Shown: one piece after another, positions 1 to 6,713 of the stretch
Numbering within the stretch: the first letter of the stretch is position 1
Layout: the number at the start of each line of letters is the position of its first letter
NCBI GenBank assembly: GCA_934527325.1
Contig: CAKTAG010000020.1
Coordinates: 1-18,758, forward strand
Origin: an uncultured Candidatus Soleaferrea sp.
GTDB lineage: Bacteria; Bacillota; Clostridia; Oscillospirales; Ruminococcaceae
Reading direction: 5' to 3'
Length of the DNA stretch: 18,758 bases
Notes under the pieces: generated by a model
The model's database searches: none
What the model was told of the DNA's origin: nothing
Seen by the model: the letters and a program-made list of their open reading frames with translations, nothing else
Made by a program: the position numbers and the translations under genes

Positions 1-72
1 TGCGCCATCAGGCGCTGCTGGTAAAAGCCCCTTGTAGGGGCAGAGCAAACCGCCGGCTTAGCCGGCGGTTTT
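1..72. repeat. GC-rich block of three consecutive hairpins (possible edge of a small repeat element)
   Basis: Three perfect GC-rich inverted repeats lie end to end in an otherwise very AT-rich window: gcgcc/ggcgc (2-6 with 11-15), gcccc/ggggc (27-31 with 37-41), and an 11-bp stem aaaccgccggc/gccggcggttt (47-57 with 61-71) with loop tta. The loop of the third hairpin is the stop codon of miaB read on the minus strand. On the plus strand that hairpin is followed by four Ts, so it could act as an intrinsic terminator for something entering from the left. The composition changes abruptly near position 72. I infer the right edge of a palindromic intergenic repeat or a small non-autonomous element; its left edge is outside the window. 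No transposase gene is visible. Confidence 0.55.
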
Positions 73-1290
73 GATTTGTTCTTGTAGTTCTATTAATTCT
101 GTAAGCCATTTGTGCTTTTCTGTTTGTGGAATAAAATCATCCATTTTAGCAGCAGGTGTACCTTCACGTTTAGAATATATGAATGTATATAAAAAATCAT
201 ATTTTACATATTCAATAATTTCTTTTGTTTTAATAAAATCTTCAAATTTTTCACCCGGGAACCCTACAATTATATCACTACTTAAAATTAGATTATTTAT
301 TTTGCTTTTGGCATAATCTATTAATTCTTTATATTCTTCTATTGTGTAATTTCTATTCATTAATTTTAAAACTCTATTAGAACCACATTGAACTGGCAAA
401 TGTAGGTGTTTAGATATTTTTTCAGATTCAGCTATAGTATCTATTAGCTCTTTAGAACAATCTTTAGGGTGTGATGTCATAAAACTTATTTTAAAATTAC
501 CTGGTATAGCATTTATTTTTTTTAAGAGTTGGGCAAAGTTTATATGCTCTGCCAGCCCCTTGCCATACGAGTTAACATTTTGCCCTAATAGTGTTATTTC
601 TTTATAGCCATTAAAAATTAATTGCTTTATTTCTAATAAAATATCTTCTGGAGCTCTACTACATTCTCTGCCCCTTACATAGGGTACAATGCAATACGTA
701 CAAAAATTATCACACCCATACATTATAGGTACCCACGCTTTTTGGTTATCGTTTCTTGCTGTAGGTAAATTTTCTGGAAAAACTCCTGTACGTTCATTTA
801 TGTCAACTATCTTTTTTTTACTTGTTATGTGTTTATACAATAATTCTGGTAAAATATGCAAAGAATGCGTACCCATAATTAAATCAACGTAAGGGTAACT
901 TTTTTTAATTTTTTCTACTATGTGTTGTTGTTGTGTCATACATCCACATAGAGCTATTATAGTATCTGGGTTATTTTTTTTTAATTTTTTTAGTTTACCT
1001 GTATTGCCAAATACTCTGTCTTCGGCATTTTCTCTTACTGCGCAGGTGTTATATAGTATAAAATCTGCTTCTTCTACATTATTGCAAAGTTTATACCCCA
1101 TATTAATTAAAATACCTTTTATTTTTTCAGAGTCAGCCACATTTTGTTGGCAACCGTATGTATGTATAAACGCCGATTTTTTTTTGCCAGTTTTTTTTAA
1201 ATATTCATTGTTTATTTTTTTTATTAAATTTATATAAACTTCTTGTTTTTTAAAATCATCCCGTAATATTTTTAAACTAGGCTTATCCAT
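58..1290 (-). CDS. miaB: tRNA-2-methylthio-N6-dimethylallyladenosine synthase MiaB, lacking the C-terminal TRAM domain
   Basis: Radical-SAM methylthiotransferase that adds a methylthio group to i6A37 of tRNAs reading UNN codons. The N-terminal methylthiotransferase domain holds three cluster cysteines: C47 (TYGCQQN), C83 (NTCAVREN) and C117 (CGCMTQ). The radical-SAM motif CDNFCTYC gives C193, C197 and C200. LHLPVQCGS and the YSKREGTPAAKM motif are intact. The protein stops soon after (ELQEQIKTAG), where the family normally continues for roughly 65-70 residues of TRAM domain, which binds tRNA. The last codons and the stop lie inside the GC-rich hairpin block, so a natural end is unlikely. The start was set at ATG 1290 because the AAGGAG at 1304-1309 lies inside a longer reading frame beginning at GTG 1326; the spacer is about 13 nt. 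A terminator hairpin lies just upstream. Identity is certain; activity of the shortened protein is uncertain. Confidence 0.93.
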   Translation of the reverse strand: MDKPSLKILRDDFKKQEVYINLIKKINNEYLKKTGKKKSAFIHTYGCQQNVADSEKIKGILINMGYKLCNNVEEADFILYNTCAVRENAEDRVFGNTGKLKKLKKNNPDTIIALCGCMTQQQHIVEKIKKSYPYVDLIMGTHSLHILPELLYKHITSKKKIVDINERTGVFPENLPTARNDNQKAWVPIMYGCDNFCTYCIVPYVRGRECSRAPEDILLEIKQLIFNGYKEITLLGQNVNSYGKGLAEHINFAQLLKKINAIPGNFKISFMTSHPKDCSKELIDTIAESEKISKHLHLPVQCGSNRVLKLMNRNYTIEEYKELIDYAKSKINNLILSSDIIVGFPGEKFEDFIKTKEIIEYVKYDFLYTFIYSKREGTPAAKMDDFIPQTEKHKWLTELIELQEQIKTAG

Positions 1291-1310
1291 TTTTGTAATT
1301 ATACTCCTTA

Positions 1311-1340
1311 AAAAAATATACACCACTAAAAGTAGTGTAT
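1311..1340 (-). terminator. Intrinsic terminator or attenuator between the FakA-C-like gene and miaB
   Basis: On the minus strand atacactact and agtggtgtat (1340-1331 and 1327-1318) form a 10-bp stem with one G-U pair and a three-base loop. A T-rich run at 1317-1311 follows directly. This is a good rho-independent terminator shape. It lies directly upstream of the miaB ribosome binding site, so miaB would be expressed from read-through or by its own promoter, which I could not identify. Confidence 0.6.
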
Positions 1341-1351
1341 TAAATTAATAG

Positions 1352-1603
1352 TTAACCTTTTAGCCCGTTAGCTTGCCTATGCATATTTTCTACAATTATA
1401 TCATAAATGTTACCTAAAGAAGCGCAATAAGCTAATATCTCCCATGGAGTGTTTGTATGAAAATGAAGTTTGAGTAAACTTTCATCACCAACTACCATTA
1501 AACAATCTCCTGTAAAATTTTTTGTTATGTGTTCACTTACGGTTTTAGCCGAAGTGGTAGAACCTTCTAGTAATAATTGTACATCAAATTTGTAATTACT
1601 CAT
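1352..1603 (-). CDS. Stand-alone FakA/YloV C-terminal-type domain protein (83 aa)
   Basis: A complete small gene. Its sequence resembles the C-terminal part of the DAK2-family fatty acid kinase FakA/YloV, including the typical stretch GDCLMVVGDESLLKLHFHTNTPWEIL and the closing IIVENMHRQ. In the full-length family (about 550 aa) the preceding DhaL-type nucleotide-binding domain does the phosphoryl transfer. That domain is absent here, so this protein cannot be a kinase by itself. It may bind a partner kinase or DegV-type lipid-binding protein encoded elsewhere, or be a retained fragment. An AGAAGG ribosome binding site lies upstream of ATG 1603. It sits 44 bp after mtnN and before a terminator. 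Domain resemblance is from recognition of the motif; the function is inferred and unclear. Confidence 0.65.
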   Translation of the reverse strand: MSNYKFDVQLLLEGSTTSAKTVSEHITKNFTGDCLMVVGDESLLKLHFHTNTPWEILAYCASLGNIYDIIVENMHRQANGLKG

Positions 1604-1647
1604 TTTTTACCTTCTTTTAAACATTGTAAAATTATTATTTTATGTTT

Positions 1648-2325
1648 TTACTGCTGTAATAATTCTATTATTTTTAAAACCATAGCAGATGATTTTTCAG
1701 AAGCTGAATCTATAAAATTATCAAAACATATTTTTGCTTTGTCATCAGCTTCATCAGATATTGTTTTTATAACTAACAAATCTGTTTTACTTCTAAAGCA
1801 AGCTTTTGCAATAGCACCAACTTCCATATCTACTGTTATTGCGTTTTTAAAATTCTTTTTTAGTTCTTGTTTTTTAGCATTGCTGTTTACAAAAACATCA
1901 CCAGTAATAACTTCGCCAATATGTACATTGTTTAAAGTTTTAGCTGCTTGCTTAGCAATGGTTATTAACTTTTCTAAAATGTCAAAAGATGTTTTAAATG
2001 GGTAATATCTGCTGAACTCTTCACCTTCATCATGTAATGAAATTTTATTTGCAATAACAGTATCTAAAACTTTAACATTAGTGTTTAAAGAACCAGATAT
2101 TCCAGTATTAATAATAACATCTGGCTTATATTCCATTACCATTGCTGTTGTTGTAATTGCAGCGTTAACTTTGCCAATGCTGCATTCACAAAGAACAACT
2201 TCCTTGTTGAATAAATTCCCTTTGTAAAATGTATTACCCAATATTTCTTTTGGTTCAATTTTAACCATTTGTTTTTTTATTAGCTCTACTTCTTTGTTTA
2301 AAGCGCCTATTATTCCTATAACCAT
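1648..2325 (-). CDS. mtnN: 5'-methylthioadenosine/S-adenosylhomocysteine nucleosidase
   Basis: Cytosolic hydrolase that splits methylthioadenosine, S-adenosylhomocysteine and 5'-deoxyadenosine into adenine and a ribosyl product. It recycles by-products of methylation, polyamine synthesis and radical-SAM reactions. At 225 aa it has the usual family length. The start MVIGIIGALNKEVE aligns with the canonical MKIGIIGAMEEEV and keeps Glu12. The MEVGAIA motif (E168) and TISDEADD (D191) match the substrate-binding glutamate and the catalytic aspartate of the E. coli enzyme (E174, D197). An AAGGG-type ribosome binding site precedes ATG 2325. It is third in the minus-strand run, 30 bp after the Nif3-family gene. 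The radical-SAM enzyme MiaB downstream produces 5'-deoxyadenosine and SAH, so the neighbourhood is coherent, though that link is inference. Confidence 0.95.
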   Translation of the reverse strand: MVIGIIGALNKEVELIKKQMVKIEPKEILGNTFYKGNLFNKEVVLCECSIGKVNAAITTTAMVMEYKPDVIINTGISGSLNTNVKVLDTVIANKISLHDEGEEFSRYYPFKTSFDILEKLITIAKQAAKTLNNVHIGEVITGDVFVNSNAKKQELKKNFKNAITVDMEVGAIAKACFRSKTDLLVIKTISDEADDKAKICFDNFIDSASEKSSAMVLKIIELLQQ

Positions 2326-2355
2326 CTATTTTTTGCCCTTTCCTAATTTATACGT

Positions 2356-3450
2356 CTATATTACGTTAACTATATCTACGTTATTTTCTGCGGCACTAAA
2401 TAAAGAGGTGTTAAAATGTTTATTTAATTTATTTGCTAGCTCTTCTACAATTACATTTTCTGTGTTAAAGTGCCCAGCGTCTATCAAGGTTAAGCCTAAA
2501 TTTTTAGCCTCTAACCATATATTGTGTTTTATTTCAGATGTTATATAAGCGTCTGCATGTTTATGTACAGCATTTTTAACAAATTCAGCTCCAGAACCTC
2601 CGCATACGGCTACACGCTTAATAATTTTATTGCCAGCAACATAGCTTACTTTTTTGCAATTTAATTTATTTTTAACAATGGTGGCAAAGTCTTTGGGAGA
2701 ATATTCTTTATTTAAATTGCCAACTAACCCTAAACTTTCGCAATTGTAATTGTTGTAAATTTTGCTAAATTCATAAGCGGGTTCTTCGTAGGGGTGCGCT
2801 TGTAACATAGCGTTTACAACAGAATTTATATATTCTGGAGCAACTAATACTTCTATTTTTATTTCATCTACGGCTTCTAAATTACCTGTTTGGCCAATAA
2901 ATGGTGTGGCAGAATCAATTGGTTTAAATTCACCTATACCTTTAGATGTAAAACAACATTCTGTATAGTTGCCTATTGTTCCTGCCCCAGCTTTAAAAAT
3001 ACTTTCTTTAACTTTAGCTTGGTAGCCACAAGGTACAAAAACAATCAATTTATAATTAAAATTTGTAGTTTTGTTAACATCTGTAAAAAGTGGAGAAAGG
3101 TGTGTTAACTCTAATTTTTTTGCTAATGTAAAGTTTACACCATCCTTTGCAATATCTAAATTTGTGTGTAAACTTATTACGCTTATGTTGTTTTTTATTA
3201 ATTTATAAACTAGCATATCTGTTGTAATTTTGTTTAATTTATTAAAAATTATTGGGTGGTGAGATATTATTAGGTTACATTTTTTGCTTATTGCTTCTTC
3301 TACAATTTTGTTTGTCACATCTAAACAAATTAAACCACATTTAAATTCGTCTAATATGTTGCCTACTAATAGGCCACTATTATCCCAACTTAAAGCAGTT
3401 TTAAATGGAGCTAATAAGTTTAAATATTCATATATAGTTGATATATTCAT
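2356..3450 (-). CDS. Nif3-like dinuclear metal centre protein (YqfO family)
   Basis: Conserved protein of the NIF3/DUF34 family; the biochemical role is not settled (GTP cyclohydrolase I type 2 is an older, doubtful name). The length of 364 aa fits the long Firmicute form, in which a PII/CutA-like domain is inserted between the two NIF3 halves (here roughly residues 130-230, including VLVAPEYINSVVNAMLQAHPYEEPAYEF). Metal-binding motifs are present: SHHPIIFN (H64, H65), HTNLD (H95, D99) and DAGHFNTE (H327, E331). The start ATG 3450 has an AAAGGA ribosome binding site. In many Firmicutes the gene follows trmK and a zinc-ribbon gene; here only the zinc-ribbon gene precedes it, 41 bp away. No truncation is visible. 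Confidence 0.92.
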   Translation of the reverse strand: MNISTIYEYLNLLAPFKTALSWDNSGLLVGNILDEFKCGLICLDVTNKIVEEAISKKCNLIISHHPIIFNKLNKITTDMLVYKLIKNNISVISLHTNLDIAKDGVNFTLAKKLELTHLSPLFTDVNKTTNFNYKLIVFVPCGYQAKVKESIFKAGAGTIGNYTECCFTSKGIGEFKPIDSATPFIGQTGNLEAVDEIKIEVLVAPEYINSVVNAMLQAHPYEEPAYEFSKIYNNYNCESLGLVGNLNKEYSPKDFATIVKNKLNCKKVSYVAGNKIIKRVAVCGGSGAEFVKNAVHKHADAYITSEIKHNIWLEAKNLGLTLIDAGHFNTENVIVEELANKLNKHFNTSLFSAAENNVDIVNVI

Positions 3451-3490
3451 TATAGTTCCTTTTTTGTTAATTAAAGTTTAAAGCAAAAAA

Positions 3491-3946
3491 TTACTCTTTA
3501 TTTGCTGTATTTTCATCAATAGATATTTTATCGATTTCACCATTGTCGTATTCAATTTCTATAGTAGAATTTTCATCATCGGTTGTTTTTTGTTGTTCAT
3601 TGTTGTTGATGTAAAGTTGTTCGCCACAAAAACTGCAATAAATTGATTTTTTATCGTTTTTGTTTCCACATTTTGGGCAAATTTTAATATCTTTCATGGT
3701 CAATATTTTTTCTGCTATGGTTTTTATATTTTTATCTAGAGCTTCTATTTCTTCTATTAAACTTTTTGTGTTTTTAAAGTTTTCATCTTTAGACTTTAAA
3801 TTTGCATAACAAATTCTGCCCAATAATTCATATTTTTTTTGCAGTTCAGCTTCTTTGTTAAGTTTTGCCATTTGTAGTTTAGTTTTTTTACCTGTTACGT
3901 TTATAAAGCTTTTAGCTTTATTTATAACACCATCAAAAGTACTCAT
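3491..3946 (-). CDS. Zinc-ribbon domain protein (151 aa)
   Basis: Soluble protein with a helical, charged N-terminal half (residues 20-85, probably coiled coil). It then has a four-cysteine zinc ribbon CPKCGNKNDKKSIYCSFC (C90, C93, C104, C107) and an acidic, disordered tail rich in D, E and N. Such proteins are widespread in Firmicutes and mostly uncharacterised; I do not assign a function. The start was placed at ATG 3946, not at the in-frame TTG 3955, because the GGAG at 3957-3960 is 10 nt from the ATG but only 1 nt from the TTG. It is the first gene of the minus-strand run and sits under the promoter at 4001-4029. Confidence 0.8.
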   Translation of the reverse strand: MSTFDGVINKAKSFINVTGKKTKLQMAKLNKEAELQKKYELLGRICYANLKSKDENFKNTKSLIEEIEALDKNIKTIAEKILTMKDIKICPKCGNKNDKKSIYCSFCGEQLYINNNEQQKTTDDENSTIEIEYDNGEIDKISIDENTANKE

Positions 3947-4000
3947 TTTACACAATCTCCTTCTTTTTTTTATTAATTTATTTAAAGAATTATATTTTAT

Positions 4001-4029
4001 ATTATACCCTATATTTTTATTATTTTCAA
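4001..4029 (-). promoter_or_regulatory. Sigma-A-type promoter for the minus-strand run
   Basis: On the minus strand TTGAAA (4029-4024) is followed by a 17-nt spacer and a perfect TATAAT (4006-4001). The spacing is ideal, and the site lies about 55 nt upstream of the zinc-ribbon gene start. It probably drives the zinc-ribbon, Nif3-like, mtnN and FakA-C-like genes, at least to the terminator at 1311-1340. Confidence 0.7.
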
Positions 4030-4111
4030 TCTAAAAATTTAATTATGCAGTTTTGTAAAATTATTAATTTTTATGTAAAAACATAATAATTTTGTAATAT
4101 AAAAATTATTG

Positions 4112-4140
4112 TTGGGTACAATATTATAAAGCTTTAAAAT
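4112..4140 (+). promoter_or_regulatory. Weak promoter candidate upstream of sleB
   Basis: TTGGGT, a 17-nt spacer and TAAAAT match a vegetative-type promoter only moderately. sleB is normally read in the forespore by sigma-G. I looked for the GNATA...CATNNTA pattern and saw only a partial -10 (tatgcta at 4140-4146) without a convincing -35. The site is uncertain. Confidence 0.25.
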
Positions 4141-4203
4141 ATGCTAATTAATAGCAGTGGTTGGTTTACAAAAAATTCTAAATTTTATAAGGTGAAATAA
4201 AAG

Positions 4204-4929
4204 ATGGTTAAAAAAATAAAACAGTTGAATTTAATTAAAATTTTTTGTATTTCATTATTGTTTATAGTAACAATAAGTTTTACTTTATTTTATATTTTAA
4301 AATATACTTTAAGTGTTACAGAAACTCTTTCAAAATTTGGTTCAAAAGGTGATGAAGTAACTCAAATTCAACAAAAATTGAAAGACCAAGGTTTTTATTC
4401 CGGTAGTGTGGATGGGGTGTATGGTAAAGGCACCGAAAATGCAGTAATAAAATATCAGCAAAAATATGGGCTAAGGGTAGATGGTATTGCAGGTTCCGAA
4501 ACATTAAAATCTTTAGGTATACAGTCTACAGCAAATAATACTACTGCTAGTAGTTCAAATGCGCCATCATCTGATAGTAACGATAGGTATATATTAGCAA
4601 AAATGATTTCTGCAGAGGCCCGTGGCGAACCTTTTGAAGGCCAAGTTGCTGTTGGAGCAGTTATTGTAAACAGAGTTAAGCACCCTTCATTCCCTAACAC
4701 AATTTCTGGAGTTTTATTTGAATCGGGTGCTTTTTCTGCTTTAAGTGATGGCCAATATTATAATGAGCCAATTAGTGATTCTGCTTATAGAGCAGCCGAT
4801 TTAGCTTTAAAAGGTTGGGACCCTTCTGGTGGAGCTATTTACTATTTTAACCCAGCCAAAACTTCTAATGCTTTTATGTGGTCTAGACCTGTAACAACAG
4901 TTATTGGTGAACACAGATTTTGTACTTAA
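4204..4929 (+). CDS. sleB: Spore cortex-lytic enzyme SleB (peptidoglycan-binding domain plus hydrolase)
   Basis: Germination hydrolase that cleaves the spore cortex, recognising muramic-delta-lactam peptidoglycan. Residues 11-33 form a membrane or signal segment. Residues 45-107 are a PG_binding_1 domain (GSKGDEVTQIQQKLKDQGFY, VDGVYGKGTENA, DGIAGSETL). Residues 108-127 are a Ser/Asn/Ala-rich linker, and 130-241 are the SleB hydrolase domain with the SAEARGE motif (catalytic Glu138) and VGAVIVNRV. At 241 aa it is shorter than B. subtilis SleB (about 305 aa), mostly in the N-terminal part and linker. The start ATG 4204 has AAGGTG upstream. The usual partner gene ypeB, needed for SleB stability in Bacillus, is not downstream; spoIIID lies there in convergent orientation 16 bp away. 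Expression in the forespore is expected from family knowledge. Confidence 0.93.
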   Translation: MVKKIKQLNLIKIFCISLLFIVTISFTLFYILKYTLSVTETLSKFGSKGDEVTQIQQKLKDQGFYSGSVDGVYGKGTENAVIKYQQKYGLRVDGIAGSETLKSLGIQSTANNTTASSSNAPSSDSNDRYILAKMISAEARGEPFEGQVAVGAVIVNRVKHPSFPNTISGVLFESGAFSALSDGQYYNEPISDSAYRAADLALKGWDPSGGAIYYFNPAKTSNAFMWSRPVTTVIGEHRFCT

Positions 4930-4945
4930 ATTGAATATGATTTTA

Positions 4946-5203
4946 TTATTCCATTTTTTTCATTTTGTATTTTTTCTTTGTGGCTAAGCCACCTCTAATA
5001 TGCCGTTCTTTTTTATTTTTTTCTAAAACTTTTTTGGCTTCTATATATAATTGGCCATTAATATTTTTTAACCTCTCAGATATATCTTTATGAACTGTAG
5101 ATTTACTAACGTTAAATTTTTTTGCTGTAGCTCTTACTGTGCTTTGATTTTCAACTATATATTGACCTAACATTATTACTCTTTCTTCAACTATGCCCTT
5201 CAA
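4946..5203 (-). CDS. spoIIID: Sporulation transcription factor SpoIIID
   Basis: Small helix-turn-helix regulator that adjusts the sigma-E and sigma-K regulons in the mother cell. All 85 residues align with B. subtilis SpoIIID without gaps in the core: EERVIMLGQYIVE, then the recognition segment TVRATAKKFNVSKSTVHKDISERL, then the basic RHIRGGLATKKKYK. The start is TTG 5203; it gives an N-terminus that matches the known protein, and the first internal ATG would delete ten conserved residues. A GGAG lies upstream at 5216-5219. The C-terminus ends in a lysine-rich tail and is a few residues shorter than the Bacillus protein. A sigma-E promoter would be expected upstream, but I could not recognise one. 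Confidence 0.95.
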   Translation of the reverse strand: MKGIVEERVIMLGQYIVENQSTVRATAKKFNVSKSTVHKDISERLKNINGQLYIEAKKVLEKNKKERHIRGGLATKKKYKMKKME

Positions 5204-5273
5204 TTAATTACCACTCTCCATGTAAATTATATTAGGTTTAATAAAATAAATTTTTAAATATTTTAATAACGTG

Positions 5274-5372
5274 TATTGTAATAACAAAAAAATTTAAACT
5301 TTATATTCTTTTAGTTACCCAACAATTAGTTAAATTCTTAGTAATAAATAGATGTTTTTTGTTATTACAATA
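5274..5372. repeat. 18-bp perfect inverted repeat framing a 63-bp core
   Basis: The left arm tattgtaataacaaaaaa (5274-5291) is the exact reverse complement of 5355-5372. The 99-bp unit has the shape of a miniature inverted-repeat element, or of a long-range RNA or operator pair. No target-site duplication is evident next to the arms. The core is AT-rich without coding potential. Confidence 0.6.
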
Positions 5373-5424
5373 TCTATGCTATAAATAAATTTTTTATGTG
5401 GCATAGCTTGTATAATAAAAATTT

Positions 5425-5467
5425 AGACCTTACAATAATAACGGATTCGTGTTATATTGTAAGGTCT
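5425..5467. repeat. Strong hairpin with 16-17 bp arms and one-base bulge
   Basis: The arm at 5426-5442 (gaccttacaataataac) pairs with 5451-5466 (gttatattgtaaggtc) around the loop ggattcgt. There is one bulged base, plus an outer A-T pair. Read on the plus strand it is not followed by a T run. Read on the minus strand it is followed by a T-rich stretch (RC of 5410-5424), so it could be a minus-strand terminator, although no minus-strand gene ends here. It could equally be an operator or leader structure for potABC. Confidence 0.55.
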
Positions 5468-5518
5468 GTTACGTTTATAAATTATTATTTATAAATGGGA
5501 TTTATTTTAAAATTGTAC

Positions 5519-5547
5519 TTGATTTTATATACAAAAAATTATAAAAT
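5519..5547 (+). promoter_or_regulatory. Candidate promoter of potABC
   Basis: TTGATT (5519-5524), a 17-nt spacer and TAAAAT (5542-5547) lie about 110 nt upstream of potA and downstream of both inverted repeats. A second, perfect TTGACA at 5562-5567 has no acceptable -10 at 16-18 nt. The promoter is plausible but unproven. Confidence 0.4.
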
Positions 5548-5663
5548 TATACTGTCGAATATTGACAACCTTATATACTTCCAAAAAATTATTGAACCGT
5601 GTAACTTTTTTTATTACGCTAGTAACACCATTTAATTAATTTTTTTAGAAGGAGGGTACTTAA

Positions 5664-6713
5664 TTGAACCAAAATATAATAGTAAAATTAAAAGAGCTTG
5701 TTGTAAATTATAACAACAGTGTTATTTTAGATAGAATAAGTTTAGATATATATGATAAAAATTTTGTAACTTTACTTGGGCCTTCTGGTTGTGGAAAAAC
5801 TACCACTTTAAAAATTATAGGTGGCTTTATTGTTCCAGATAGTGGACAGGTATTTTTTGAAAATAAAGATATAACACACTTGCCACCATATAAGCGCCAC
5901 ATCAATACCGTTTTTCAGCGCTATGCTCTTTTTCCGCATTTAAATGTTTTTGATAATGTTGCATTTGGTTTAAAAGTAAAAAAAATACCAACCAAAGAAA
6001 TAACTTATAGGGTATTAAATATGTTAGAGATGGTTAACTTAAAGGGTTTTGAATACCGTGGAATAAACCAACTTTCTGGTGGCCAACAGCAAAGGGTAGC
6101 TATAGCAAGGGCACTTGTTAACCACCCAAAAGTTTTGTTGTTAGATGAACCTTTAGGTGCCCTTGATTTAAAGTTAAGAAAAGAAATGCAGATAGAGCTG
6201 AAAAAAATACAACAAAATATGGAAATCACTTTTATTTATGTAACTCATGACCAAGAAGAAGCTCTTACGATGTCGGACTATGTTATTGTTATGAAAAATG
6301 GAAACATACAACAAATTGGTACACCTATAGATATATATAATGAACCGAAAAATGCGTTTGTTGCTGATTTTATTGGTGAAAGTAACATTTTAGATGGTAT
6401 AATGCATAAAGATTTTTTAGTTGAGTTTTTAGGTAACCAATTTGAATGTGTAGATAAAGGTTTTAACAGTAACCAACAAGTAGATGTTGTAATTAGGCCA
6501 GAAGATATTAAAATTATAGAGCCTTTACAAGCTAAAATATCTGGTATAGTAGAATCTGTTATTTTTAAGGGTGTGCATTACGAAATGGTTATAGATTCGT
6601 GTGGCTATAAGTGGATAGTGCATTCAACGCAATGTGAACAACCGGGAACTTTAGTTGGCATGGATGTTAAGCCAATGGATATACATATAATGAAAAAAAT
6701 GAGTGATGAATAA
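5664..6713 (+). CDS. potA: Spermidine/putrescine ABC transporter ATPase PotA
   Basis: Cytoplasmic ATPase that powers polyamine import by the PotBC channel. Its 349 aa carry Walker A GPSGCGKTT (39-47), the Q-loop (Q85), signature LSGGQQQR (137-144), Walker B LLLDEP (158-163) and the H-loop VTHD (H195). A C-terminal TOBE-type regulatory region follows from about residue 235 (ESNILDGI, DVVIRPEDI). The start is TTG 5664, chosen because a strong GGAGGG lies 7 nt upstream and the N-terminus fits the family. The stop codon abuts the potB start, so translation is probably coupled. The sequence is typical of PotA rather than of other CUT-type ATPases; substrate assignment rests on the family and on potBC next door. 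Confidence 0.92.
   Translation: MNQNIIVKLKELVVNYNNSVILDRISLDIYDKNFVTLLGPSGCGKTTTLKIIGGFIVPDSGQVFFENKDITHLPPYKRHINTVFQRYALFPHLNVFDNVAFGLKVKKIPTKEITYRVLNMLEMVNLKGFEYRGINQLSGGQQQRVAIARALVNHPKVLLLDEPLGALDLKLRKEMQIELKKIQQNMEITFIYVTHDQEEALTMSDYVIVMKNGNIQQIGTPIDIYNEPKNAFVADFIGESNILDGIMHKDFLVEFLGNQFECVDKGFNSNQQVDVVIRPEDIKIIEPLQAKISGIVESVIFKGVHYEMVIDSCGYKWIVHSTQCEQPGTLVGMDVKPMDIHIMKKMSDE

Larger units (their letters stand above)
5204..5663. other. 460-bp gene-free region with inverted repeats between spoIIID and potA
   Basis: No plausible reading frame on either strand. The region must hold the divergent promoters of spoIIID (-) and potABC (+). It also holds a long-range 18-bp inverted repeat (5274-5372), a small hairpin ctatgc/gcatag (5374-5379 with 5401-5406) and a strong 16-bp hairpin (5425-5467). 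I do not recognise a known riboswitch or leader in it. Confidence 0.6.

Noticed and set aside
5562..5592. Second potA promoter using the perfect TTGACA at 5562
   Set aside because: No -10-like hexamer occurs 16-18 nt downstream; the nearest (aattat) would need a 19-nt spacer.
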